DNA of 33,660 nucleotides from Planctomycetota bacterium. Its GTDB lineage: Bacteria > Planctomycetota > Planctomycetia > Pirellulales > UBA1268. Shown in pieces: positions 24,951-31,618 of this stretch (position 1 is its first letter; each line of letters starts with the position of its first letter). The notes under the pieces were generated by a model that had not been told where the DNA came from, searched no databases, and worked only from the letters and a program-made list of their open reading frames with translations. The position numbers and the translations under genes were made by a program. Location: assembly GCA_029978905.1 (NCBI GenBank), contig JAPOIM010000046.1:1-33660 (forward strand), in the 5' to 3' direction.

Positions 24951-25866
24951 GTCTTGGATCGTTCTTGCGTTTCTCTCGGCCCTGCTGCTTGGGTGTTACG
25001 ACATCGCCAAGAAGGCGTCTGTGCGAAACAACGCGGTCCCCGCGGTTCTTCTCGTGAACGTGTCGACGGCGGCGATCTTCTGGCTTGGCCCGATAGGATA
25101 CTCCGTCGCCTGCACGCTGAGTGGCACGGCCCCGGTCACTCCCACGGGCGTCCACCAACTGATTGCCTTGGCCCCACACGAGCACGGCCTGCTGTTTCTC
25201 AAATCGCTGCTGGTGGGCTGCTCGTGGATCTGTGCGTTTTTCGCGCTCAAGCATCTGCCGCTCTCCATCGCCTCGCCGATTCGCGCCACCAGCCCTCTCT
25301 GGACGATCGCGTGTGCGGTGCTCCTGATGGGGGAGCGGCCGGCCCCGCTGCAGTGGCTGGGAATCGCGGTGGTCATCGTGGCGTTTCTGGCGTTCTCCCG
25401 AGTGGGGGCACGTGAAGGCATCCACTTTCATCGCGACCGCTGGGTGGTGCTGATGATGATCGGCACACTCCTCGGGGCCGCAAGCTCGCTCTACGACAAA
25501 TACCTCCTCCAACAACTCGCAATCCCTCCAGCAACCGTGCAGGCCTGGTTTTCGGTGTATCTCGTGCCGGTCATGTTGCCACTGGCGGTGCGGTGGTATT
25601 CCCGCGAGCGGGAGCGGGTGCCGTTTGAATGGCGACCAACGATTCCGCTGATTGCGATCACGCTCCTCGCCGCAGACTATGCGTATTTTGTCGCCGTCTC
25701 CGACCCTAACGCACTGATCTCCGTGATCTCGCCCGTGCGACGATCCGCGGTCGTGATTCCGTTCCTGTTTGGCGTGGTGTACTGCAAGGAGCCAAACTGG
25801 CACTTGAAAGCTGCCTGCATCACCGCAAACCTGACTGGCGTGTACCTGCTGAGCCAAGCCACGTAG
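24949..25866 (+). CDS. EamA/DMT-family membrane transporter
   Basis: The 305-residue protein has ten predicted membrane helices in two EamA repeats: MSWIVLAFLSALLLGCYDIAKK and ICAFFALKHLPLSIASPIRATSPLWTIACAVLLMGERP in the first half, IGTLLGAASSLYDKYLL and YFVAVSDPNALISVISPVRRSAVVIPFLFGVVYCKEP in the second. The conserved proline-rich helices and GE(R/K)P-type ends are typical of drug/metabolite transporters. The substrate is unknown. Its ATG (24949-24951) overlaps head to head with the first in-frame ATG of the minus-strand 748-residue gene in the tetranucleotide CATG. Either that gene starts further in, or both promoters lie inside the opposite coding sequence. One base separates its stop from the nicotinamidase GTG, suggesting coupling. 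Confidence 0.9.
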   Translation: MSWIVLAFLSALLLGCYDIAKKASVRNNAVPAVLLVNVSTAAIFWLGPIGYSVACTLSGTAPVTPTGVHQLIALAPHEHGLLFLKSLLVGCSWICAFFALKHLPLSIASPIRATSPLWTIACAVLLMGERPAPLQWLGIAVVIVAFLAFSRVGAREGIHFHRDRWVVLMMIGTLLGAASSLYDKYLLQQLAIPPATVQAWFSVYLVPVMLPLAVRWYSRERERVPFEWRPTIPLIAITLLAADYAYFVAVSDPNALISVISPVRRSAVVIPFLFGVVYCKEPNWHLKAACITANLTGVYLLSQAT

Positions 25867-25867
25867 C

Positions 25868-26521
25868 GTGACACGCCAACCAACCACACCACCCATCGTG
25901 GGCGATCTTTCGGCACTCCCGATGCACGATGCCGTCCTGGTCATCATCGACGTCCAAAACGACTTCTGCTCTGGCGGCGCCCTCGCCGTTCCTGATGGCG
26001 ACGCGGTCGTGCCCATCGTCAACCACCTGATATGTCGCTTCCACCGCGTCGTCTTCACACAAGACTGGCATCCTCAGCGGCACATCTCGTTTGCGTCGAG
26101 CCATCCAAACACGCCTGCTTTCAGCCGAATTGCGACCAGTTACGGCGAGCAAACGCTGTGGCCAGACCACTGTGTGGAGGGCACGACAGGAGCGGCGTTT
26201 CATCCGGGGCTGAACGTGCCGCTCGATGCCACTGTCGTGAGGAAGGGCCTCACGCTCACCTGCGACAGCTACTCCGCTTTTTTTGAGAACGACCGCCGCA
26301 CTCCCGTCGGCCTCGATGCGGTCCTGCAGACGCACCACGCTCGGGCAATCGTGCTTGCCGGGCTCGCCACCGACTACTGCGTCTTGCACACAGCCCTCGA
26401 TGCGAGGGCACTTGGCTACGACGTCACAGTGATCGAGTCCGCCTGCCGAGGGATTGATGTCGCGGGCTCGGTTGCCGATGCCTGGAAGCGGATGGAGCAC
26501 GCGGGCGTGCGGCGCGGCTGA
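25868..26521 (+). CDS. pncA: nicotinamidase (isochorismatase family)
   Basis: This 217-residue cytoplasmic enzyme has every PncA landmark: VIIDVQNDFC with catalytic Asp28, TQDWHPQRHISFAS with metal ligands Asp66, His68 and His72, TLWPDHCVEGTTGAAFHP, VVRKG with Lys126, and LATDYCVLHTALDA with nucleophile Cys171. It converts nicotinamide to nicotinate for NAD salvage. The LWPxHC segment separates nicotinamidases from other isochorismatase-like hydrolases. I use the GTG at 25868, one base after the DMT transporter stop; an internal ATG at 25922 would trim 18 non-conserved residues and cannot be excluded. The coupling with a DMT permease raises the possibility that the permease handles a pyridine-type metabolite, which is inference. 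Confidence 0.92.
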   Translation: MTRQPTTPPIVGDLSALPMHDAVLVIIDVQNDFCSGGALAVPDGDAVVPIVNHLICRFHRVVFTQDWHPQRHISFASSHPNTPAFSRIATSYGEQTLWPDHCVEGTTGAAFHPGLNVPLDATVVRKGLTLTCDSYSAFFENDRRTPVGLDAVLQTHHARAIVLAGLATDYCVLHTALDARALGYDVTVIESACRGIDVAGSVADAWKRMEHAGVRRG

Positions 26522-26609
26522 ATTTTTTCGATCGCCTCACTCACGAGTCTATGCGAAGATCGAGTCCCCCCGCTTCGGCACCCGCGCACGAGCCACAAGG
26601 ATTCTCCGA

Positions 26610-27176
26610 ATGTCGCCTCATCCAACCGCCTCCAGCCGCGTTACCCTGCAGGGCCTTCGCATTCTCGTACTTGCTGGTGACGCGTATGAAGATCTCGAAC
26701 TGTGGTATCCGAAGCTGCGGCTCGAAGAGGCTGGTTGCCAGGTCACGCTCGCGGGGCCCAAAGCGGGCGAGAACTACCATGGCAAGCATGGTTATCCTTG
26801 CGTGAGCGATGCCGCAATCGCCGACATGAAAGAAGCTGACTTTCATGGGATCGTCGTTCCCGGCGGATGGATGCCGGATGCCTTGCGTCGCGACGCAGGC
26901 CTGCTCGCTCTCCTTCGCGACTTTGGTGCGGCAGGCAAACTCGTCGCGGCAATTTGCCACGGCGGTTGGATTCCAATTTCCGCGGGCATCTACCGGGGCG
27001 TGCGGGTCACTGGCAGCCCTGGCATCAAGGACGATCTCGTGAACGCCGGCGCGCTCTGGGAGGATGCGGCGGTGGTCGTCGACCGGCACTTTATTTCCAG
27101 CCGCAGGCCGGCGGACCTGCCCGCCTTCATGCACGCGATCGTGGAATGGCTCGCCGCCCGCGCCGCTGCGGGGTGA
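26610..27176 (+). CDS. DJ-1/PfpI family protein
   Basis: The 188-residue protein is a single class I glutamine-amidotransferase-like domain of the DJ-1/PfpI group: LRILVLAGDAYEDLELWYPKLRLEEAG with the conserved acidic Glu27, DFHGIVVPGGWMPDALRRD, and nucleophile elbow VAAICHGGWIPISAG with Cys116 and His117. Members are described as cysteine peptidases, deglycases or stress chaperones; which applies here is open. It is cytoplasmic. ATG 26610 has AAGGA eight bases upstream and begins just ahead of the domain; the frame extends back to 26454 over the end of pncA but that part has no domain content. It follows pncA by 88 bases on the same strand and could share its transcript. Confidence 0.9.
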   Translation: MSPHPTASSRVTLQGLRILVLAGDAYEDLELWYPKLRLEEAGCQVTLAGPKAGENYHGKHGYPCVSDAAIADMKEADFHGIVVPGGWMPDALRRDAGLLALLRDFGAAGKLVAAICHGGWIPISAGIYRGVRVTGSPGIKDDLVNAGALWEDAAVVVDRHFISSRRPADLPAFMHAIVEWLAARAAAG

Positions 27177-27311
27177 CCAGCGACCCTCGACCGCCCGAGG
27201 AATGCCTCAAGTGCCAGCCGGCGCCTGCCGATGGCTTTCTCATCAATGACCAACCGCCTGGCGGGCCCTGTCGCCCAACCTGGGTGGTCATCCTCTCAAC
27301 TGGCGACGCCC

Positions 27312-28328
27312 ATGGCTGGATACCAGCCGACCTTCCGACGCAGGCTGACGCCGGTCGCGGCGGCGGCGACGTGGGCCGCGTTCCTGCTTGCCGTCGGTTG
27401 CGAAACCGCGACGGCTGACGCCACCTTCCCAGTGCCAGAAACGCGACGTGAGTTGTGGCGAGAATCGCTGATTGGCCCACTCGACACCGAGCGTTGGACG
27501 CCCCTGAGCCTCGCTGAGTTCTTCAGCGACGGCTGGGATCGGCCGTACGACTCCGTCGACCACACGAGCCCCAGACAAACCTGGATTAACAGCGCCGACG
27601 GCGCGTTCTACCGGCTGGCAGTCATCTCAGGGGCATGGGCGCAGGGCACGTCCGATGTGGTCGACACCGCCAATGGCAGCGTCTTCCTCTTCACCCCTTT
27701 GAATCGCCGCTTCGAGGTCGGCTGGTTCCTCCCGTTTTCGCTGATTTCCCCAGACCCACGTTCCCCGGCCACCGCCGCCACCCGCGGCACGGGTGATCTC
27801 ACGGTCGCCCCACGGTTTCTCCTCGCCGAAGACAAGGAATACTCGGTCACCGCCAACTGCTACATCCGCTGCCCAACGGGCTCGGCGGAGACAGGGAATG
27901 GGGTCACGAGCCTCTCGCCGGACGTGGAGTTCTGGATGAACCCCACGGGGCGCTGGGTGCTGCGAGGGGGTGCGGGCGTGACGATCCCCACAAACCTCAC
28001 CGCAGCCTCGACGCCGTTGCTGGAGGCGAATCCCTGGACCGGCTTCAACATGACCCCAGGCCCATTCAGCTCCTTCGACGGGCGCCTCGCCGGAGGGCTC
28101 TACCTCACCCCAGCCGACGCCCCCGTGTTCAAGCACCTCTGCGCCACGGTGGCGACGAACTTCCACACGTGTCTTTCGGGCGGCAACTCGACCTACTTCA
28201 GCATCACCCCCGGCATGCGAACGGGGATCGGCCGCGACTGGTATCTTCTCGCTGGGCTTGAGGTCCCCCTCGTCGGCCCGCTGCCCTTCGCCAATCAAGC
28301 GATTGTGCAGGCCATCAAGAACTTCTAG
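27312..28328 (+). CDS. secreted beta-rich protein, probably outer membrane
   Basis: This protein of about 338 residues has a basic start and hydrophobic core (FRRRLTPVAAAATWAAFLLAVGC), then ETATADATFP, consistent with a signal peptide; the LLAVGC end is close to but not a perfect lipobox. The mature part alternates short beta-strands and aromatic residues (RFEVGWFLPFSLI, GDLTVAPRFLLAEDKEYSVTANCYIRCPTG, WVLRGGAGVTIPTN, FDGRLAGGLYLTP, DWYLLAGLEVPLVG). This resembles barrel proteins annotated as outer-membrane transporters of the MetA/phenol-degradation kind. Identity is tentative. The open frame begins at ATG 27231; I prefer 27312 because the residues before it are polar and do not extend a signal peptide, but neither start has a good ribosome-binding site. 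Confidence 0.7.
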   Translation: MAGYQPTFRRRLTPVAAAATWAAFLLAVGCETATADATFPVPETRRELWRESLIGPLDTERWTPLSLAEFFSDGWDRPYDSVDHTSPRQTWINSADGAFYRLAVISGAWAQGTSDVVDTANGSVFLFTPLNRRFEVGWFLPFSLISPDPRSPATAATRGTGDLTVAPRFLLAEDKEYSVTANCYIRCPTGSAETGNGVTSLSPDVEFWMNPTGRWVLRGGAGVTIPTNLTAASTPLLEANPWTGFNMTPGPFSSFDGRLAGGLYLTPADAPVFKHLCATVATNFHTCLSGGNSTYFSITPGMRTGIGRDWYLLAGLEVPLVGPLPFANQAIVQAIKNF

Positions 28329-28374
28329 CGGACTGTGGACAAAGTCTGCCGCCGCAGGATGCGGCGAGTGGTAC

Positions 28375-28401
28375 CCCCGAAAACCCTTGGCGTTTTTGGG
28401 G
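28375..28401 (+). terminator. hairpin after the secreted-protein gene
   Basis: CCCCGAAAAC pairs with GTTTTTGGGG (ten pairs, one a G-U) around the loop CCTTGGC, 46 bases after the stop at 28328. It may end that transcript, although no T-run follows. Confidence 0.5.
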
Positions 28402-28403
28402 AG

Positions 28404-28444
28404 TGCCCAAGTCGAAAAAGGCCATGGAAGGTTTTCCATGGGCA
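28404..28444 (+). other. second hairpin in structured intergenic region
   Basis: CCATGGAA (28422-28429) and TTCCATGG (28434-28441) are perfectly complementary around the loop GGTT. Just outside, TGCCC (28404-28408) can pair with GGGCA (28440-28444), giving an alternative or longer stem. No protein is encoded here on either strand that I would defend. Confidence 0.5.
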
Positions 28445-28472
28445 GGGAGCGGGCAATAAAAATTGTGACTCA

Positions 28473-28564
28473 CCACGTGAAGGCCGACTGGCGAGTCTGC
28501 CGATTGTATTGCCTGGCGTGAGGGGGCTCACTTCGAGCCCGAGTCCGACATCCACACGTGGAGG
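28473..28564 (+). promoter_or_regulatory. possible RNA structure masking the small gene's ribosome-binding site
   Basis: CCACGTG at 28473-28479 is complementary to CACGTGG at 28555-28561, which overlaps the GGAGG ribosome-binding site (28560-28564) of the 28-residue gene. Between them GGGCTC/GAGCCC (28524-28529 with 28535-28540) forms a tight hairpin, and GTGAG/CTCAC (28518-28522 with 28527-28531) is a competing one. The layout could gate translation, but it is read by eye only. Confidence 0.3.
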
Positions 28565-28573
28565 CGTCCAGCA

Positions 28574-28660
28574 ATGGGTAAAGGCAACAACTCGCAGAAG
28601 AACGACAAGAAAGACAAGAAGCCGAAGCAGGAAAAGGCCAAGCCCGCAGCGAAGAAGTAA
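28574..28660 (+). CDS. 28-residue lysine-rich small protein
   Basis: A short frame encodes MGKGNNSQKNDKKDKKPK followed by QEKAKPAAKK, a highly basic, probably disordered peptide with about 40 percent lysine. GGAGG lies nine bases before its ATG, which supports translation. Very small proteins beginning MGKGxNxxKN and running on in lysines are, to my memory, found in many bacteria and annotated only as hypothetical; a role in binding RNA or ribosomes is a guess from composition. It is isolated in a 500-base gap between the secreted beta-rich protein and the alkyltransferase, surrounded by RNA hairpins. Confidence 0.75.
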   Translation: MGKGNNSQKNDKKDKKPKQEKAKPAAKK

Positions 28661-28716
28661 GCCCGCGTCCATCGTGCGCGTTCGTTGCCGCCTCTGCCGT
28701 GCTGTTTGTCGGGGGG

Positions 28717-28746
28717 CGACGACGGCGGGTGGCAAACGCGTCGTCG
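28717..28746 (+). other. inverted repeat downstream of the small gene
   Basis: CGACGAC (28717-28723) and GTCGTCG (28740-28746) are perfect 7-bp complements around a 16-base loop, between the lysine-rich gene and the alkyltransferase. Confidence 0.35.
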
Positions 28747-28759
28747 AATGGCCATGCTT

Positions 28760-28799
28760 CGCAGCAGCGTTGGCAGCCTCTCGCTGCCTCGCTGCTGCG
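28760..28799 (+). terminator. very strong two-step hairpin before the alkyltransferase gene
   Basis: CGCAGCAGCG (28760-28769) pairs perfectly with CGCTGCTGCG (28790-28799); inside it GGCAGC (28772-28777) pairs with GCTGCC (28783-28788) around the loop CTCTC. Only TT/T is unpaired between the two stems. It is the strongest hairpin in the window. Its position after the small gene and 30 bases before the alkyltransferase ATG suits a terminator or a leader element. Confidence 0.6.
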
Positions 28800-28829
28800 G
28801 GTTGGGCGACATTGGTGGTACGATCTGCC

Positions 28830-29306
28830 ATGCCCATCGACGCCCCGACCTTCACGCTCGACACCCCCTTCTCCCGGCTGGGCATCACTGTCGAGGACGG
28901 TCGCGTAGTTGGGATCGGGATGATTCCAAACGCCATCTGCGTGCCCCCCTCCACGCCTCTCGACCACGCCATCGCCGCCCAACTCAACGCGTACTGCGCT
29001 GCTCCTGGGCACACCTGGACGCTCTCCGTCGATCTCCGAGGCACGCCCTTCCAAGTTCGCGTCTGGAAGCTCCTCCAGAAGATCCCGCCTGGCGAGGTAC
29101 GGACCTACGGCAGCCTGGCGGCAGAACTCGGGAGTTCGGCTCGAGCCGTCGGCAACGCCTGCCGTCGCAACCCTTTGCTCCTGGTTGTGCCCTGCCACCG
29201 AGTGGTCGCGGCCAACGGGCTGGGAGGGTTTTCGGGCGCCCGGCTGGGCCGCTGGCTCGACGTGAAACGGGCCCTGCTGGCCCACGAACACGCACGCCGA
29301 ATCTGA
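28830..29306 (+). CDS. ogt: methylated-DNA--protein-cysteine methyltransferase
   Basis: This 158-residue repair protein removes alkyl groups from O6-alkylguanine by moving them to its own cysteine. The C-terminal domain is complete: FQVRVWKLLQKIPPGEVRTYGSLAAELGSSARAVGNACRRNPLLLVVPCHRVVAANG holds the helix-turn-helix, the arginine finger (R105, in SARAVG) and the acceptor Cys122 in PCHRV. The N-terminal part (1-70) is short and poorly conserved, as in the Ogt group. There is no Ada regulatory domain. ATG 28830 sits just upstream of the N-terminal domain with a weak GGTGG; the frame is open much further back to 28335, but that stretch crosses the lysine-rich gene and hairpins in another frame and is not coding. 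It is apparently monocistronic. Confidence 0.92.
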   Translation: MPIDAPTFTLDTPFSRLGITVEDGRVVGIGMIPNAICVPPSTPLDHAIAAQLNAYCAAPGHTWTLSVDLRGTPFQVRVWKLLQKIPPGEVRTYGSLAAELGSSARAVGNACRRNPLLLVVPCHRVVAANGLGGFSGARLGRWLDVKRALLAHEHARRI

Positions 29307-29377
29307 GACATTCGCGACACGTCGGCTTGTGTATCATGCCGCTTTCACTGCTCTTGTTTGCTCCTTGCTCTTGATGG

Positions 29378-31417
29378 ATGAAACCGCACATGGCACTTCG
29401 CTTTTCTCTGACGTTCACCCTGCTCTTCTCGGCATGCAGCCTCCTGGCCGACGATCTGCGCTCGGGCATCGCCACCGAAAACCTCGACACGCGCATCCGA
29501 CCACAAGACAACCTCTTCAATCACGTGAACGGTGAATGGCTGAAGCGCACTGAAATCCCCGCCGACGAGTCAAACTACGGTTCCTTCACGCGGCTCTCCG
29601 ACGAAGCGATCGCCAACATCCACACGATCATGCAGGAAGCGGCCGAGGCCCCAAACGCGACCGGCAACGTGCAGCGGATCGGCGACTTCTATCGCAGCTA
29701 CATGGATACCGACACGATCGAAGCGGCCGGCATCGCTCCGCTCGCAGACGAGTTGGCCGCAATCGAAGGCCTGCAGAGCACGCAAGACGTGATCCACCAC
29801 TTCGGCTACCTCCAGACGGTCGGCATCGACGGGCCGATTGGCTTCTACGTGGGAGTGGATGCGAAGAGTTCCAAAGAGCACCTCGCCACGATCTATCAAA
29901 GCGGCACGAGCCTGCCTGATCGCGACTACTACTTTGTCGACACCGAGCAGTACATCGAAGCACGCCAGGCGCTCCACGACTACATCGCCCGCTTGTTTGA
30001 ACTTGCCAACATGCCAGGAGGCGAGCAGGCAGCCAAAGACATTGTCGAACTCGAAACCAAGCTCGCCCTCTTTCAGTGGTCGCGTGTCAAACTCCGTGAT
30101 GCCAACCTCCGCTACAACAAGTACGCCGTCAGCGACCTCGCTGCGCTGGCGCCAACGCTTGCCTGGTCGGGGTATCTCGCTGCCGTCGGTGCCGAAGGCC
30201 TCGAGCACCTGAATGTCACCACGCCGAGTTTCTTTCAGGCGTTGGGAACGATTCTCGACACCACCGACCTCGACACCTGGAAGCAGTACATGCGCTTCCG
30301 CGTTCTCGACGCTGCCGCTCCGTCTCTTCCTCAGGCATTCGTCGACGCGTCGTTCGAGCTCTACCAAAACAAACTCGCCGGCGTGCCTGAGCAAAAGCCT
30401 CGCTGGGAACGTGCGGTGGAAACGGCCTCGGGCGGGCGTGGGTTTGGCGTGCTCGGCGATGCGCTCGGTGAGCTGTACGTCGAGAAACACTACGGCCAAG
30501 AAGCCCAGCGGCGGATGGATGACCTCGTCGCGAACCTGCTTAAGACCTACGAGGTCAGCATCCGCGAACTCACCTGGATGACCGACGACACCAAGGCCCA
30601 GGCCCTCGAAAAACTCCGCAAGATCAAGCCGAAGATCGGCTACACCGAGAAATGGCGGGACTACTCCACCCTGGAGATCGACGCCAAAGACCTGCTGGGC
30701 AACATGCGGCGATCGGCACTGCACGAACACCGGCGGATGCTCGACAAGATTGGCAAGCCGGTGGACGAGACCGAATGGGGCATGACCCCGCAGACGGTCA
30801 ACGCCTACTACAACCCCACCAAGAACGAGATCGTGTTTCCCGCCGCGATCCTGCAACCACCCTTCTTTGACGCCACCGTGGAAGACGCCGTCAACTACGG
30901 CGGCATCGGGGCCGTCATCGGCCATGAGATCAGCCACGGCTTCGATGACCAGGGCAGCAAGTACGACGGCGACGGCAACCTCAACAACTGGTGGACGGAT
31001 GCGGACCGCGCGGCGTTTGAGAAACTCGCTGACGCCCTTGTCTCGCAGTACGACGCCTACGAAGCCCTACCTGGCAAGAACGTGCAGGGGCAACTCACGC
31101 TGGGTGAAAACATCGCTGACCTCTCTGGGCTTGCCATCGCCTACAAGGCCTACAAGCTTTCCCTCGGCGACAAGGAAGGTCCGGTGCTTGACGGCTACAC
31201 GGCCGACCAGCGGTTCTTCATCGGCTGGGCTCAAATCTGGGCCAGGAAGTATCGCGATTCCGAACTTGTGCAGCGGCTCGTGACCGACCCGCACTCGCCG
31301 TCGCTGTTTCGAGCGAACGGCCCCGTCGCAAACTTCGACCCGTTCTACGACGCGTTTGATGTCAAAGAGAGCGACCGGCTCTTCAAGCCGAAGGCCCAGC
31401 GGATTCAAATCTGGTGA
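29378..31417 (+). CDS. secreted M13-family zinc metalloendopeptidase (PepO/neprilysin-like)
   Basis: The 679-residue protein starts with an export signal (MALRFSLTFTLLFSACSLLADD) and has the full M13 layout: an N-terminal domain opening RPQDNLFNHVNGEWLKRTEIPADESNYGSF, then the catalytic part with VNAYYNPTKNEIVFPAAILQPPFFD, zinc site IGHEISHGFDDQG (His516, Glu517, His520), the third ligand in GENIADLSG (Glu577 begins ENIAD), and the terminal NGPVANFDPFYDAFDV. It would degrade peptides in the periplasm. Length is normal for the family. ATG 29378 and the internal ATG 29390 are both possible starts. It is followed by a 200-base gap with no gene before the methyltransferase. Confidence 0.95.
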   Translation: MKPHMALRFSLTFTLLFSACSLLADDLRSGIATENLDTRIRPQDNLFNHVNGEWLKRTEIPADESNYGSFTRLSDEAIANIHTIMQEAAEAPNATGNVQRIGDFYRSYMDTDTIEAAGIAPLADELAAIEGLQSTQDVIHHFGYLQTVGIDGPIGFYVGVDAKSSKEHLATIYQSGTSLPDRDYYFVDTEQYIEARQALHDYIARLFELANMPGGEQAAKDIVELETKLALFQWSRVKLRDANLRYNKYAVSDLAALAPTLAWSGYLAAVGAEGLEHLNVTTPSFFQALGTILDTTDLDTWKQYMRFRVLDAAAPSLPQAFVDASFELYQNKLAGVPEQKPRWERAVETASGGRGFGVLGDALGELYVEKHYGQEAQRRMDDLVANLLKTYEVSIRELTWMTDDTKAQALEKLRKIKPKIGYTEKWRDYSTLEIDAKDLLGNMRRSALHEHRRMLDKIGKPVDETEWGMTPQTVNAYYNPTKNEIVFPAAILQPPFFDATVEDAVNYGGIGAVIGHEISHGFDDQGSKYDGDGNLNNWWTDADRAAFEKLADALVSQYDAYEALPGKNVQGQLTLGENIADLSGLAIAYKAYKLSLGDKEGPVLDGYTADQRFFIGWAQIWARKYRDSELVQRLVTDPHSPSLFRANGPVANFDPFYDAFDVKESDRLFKPKAQRIQIW

Positions 31418-31618
31418 GAGCGGGCGTCAACGTACGAATCCAGGCAGGCGAGACACCATTTCAGTCAGAGACGCACAAGGTGAAGCGGAGAACCCACGCG
31501 GTGGAGATCGGTCTGATTGGTCTCACGGAGTGGGAAGAGGTTGCGCGATTCCTGGACCTGCGTTTCCCACCACCAGCCATCAGAACGCCACGTGATATGT
31601 CCCCCGGAGAGACTTCGC

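Noticed and set aside
24105..25415. 436-codon plus-strand open frame
   Set aside because: It crosses the 748-residue minus gene and the start of the DMT transporter in a shadow frame, is rich in Arg, His and Pro, and has no domain.
24904..26058. 384-codon minus-strand open frame
   Set aside because: It is antisense to the DMT transporter and the start of pncA, with an Arg/Gly-rich, domain-free translation.
26495..26530. GCACGC-GG-GCGTGC inverted repeat followed by a T-run after pncA
   Set aside because: The stem is inside the last codons of pncA and more than ten bases before the T-run, so it does not form a proper intrinsic terminator.
28343..28502. AGTCTGCCG direct repeats as target-site duplications of a small mobile element
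   Set aside because: The inner ends have no matching terminal inverted repeats, so a mobile element is not supported; kept only as part of the structured-region finding.
28335..28829. N-terminal extension of the alkyltransferase frame
   Set aside because: It would run across the hairpins and the lysine-rich gene, and its translation (Arg/Lys/Thr runs) has no family character. The enzyme's domain starts at 28830.
29570..30937. 455-codon open frame on the minus strand
   Set aside because: It lies wholly antisense to the M13 metalloprotease gene, whose zinc-site motifs prove the plus frame. Long antisense frames are expected in GC-rich genes.
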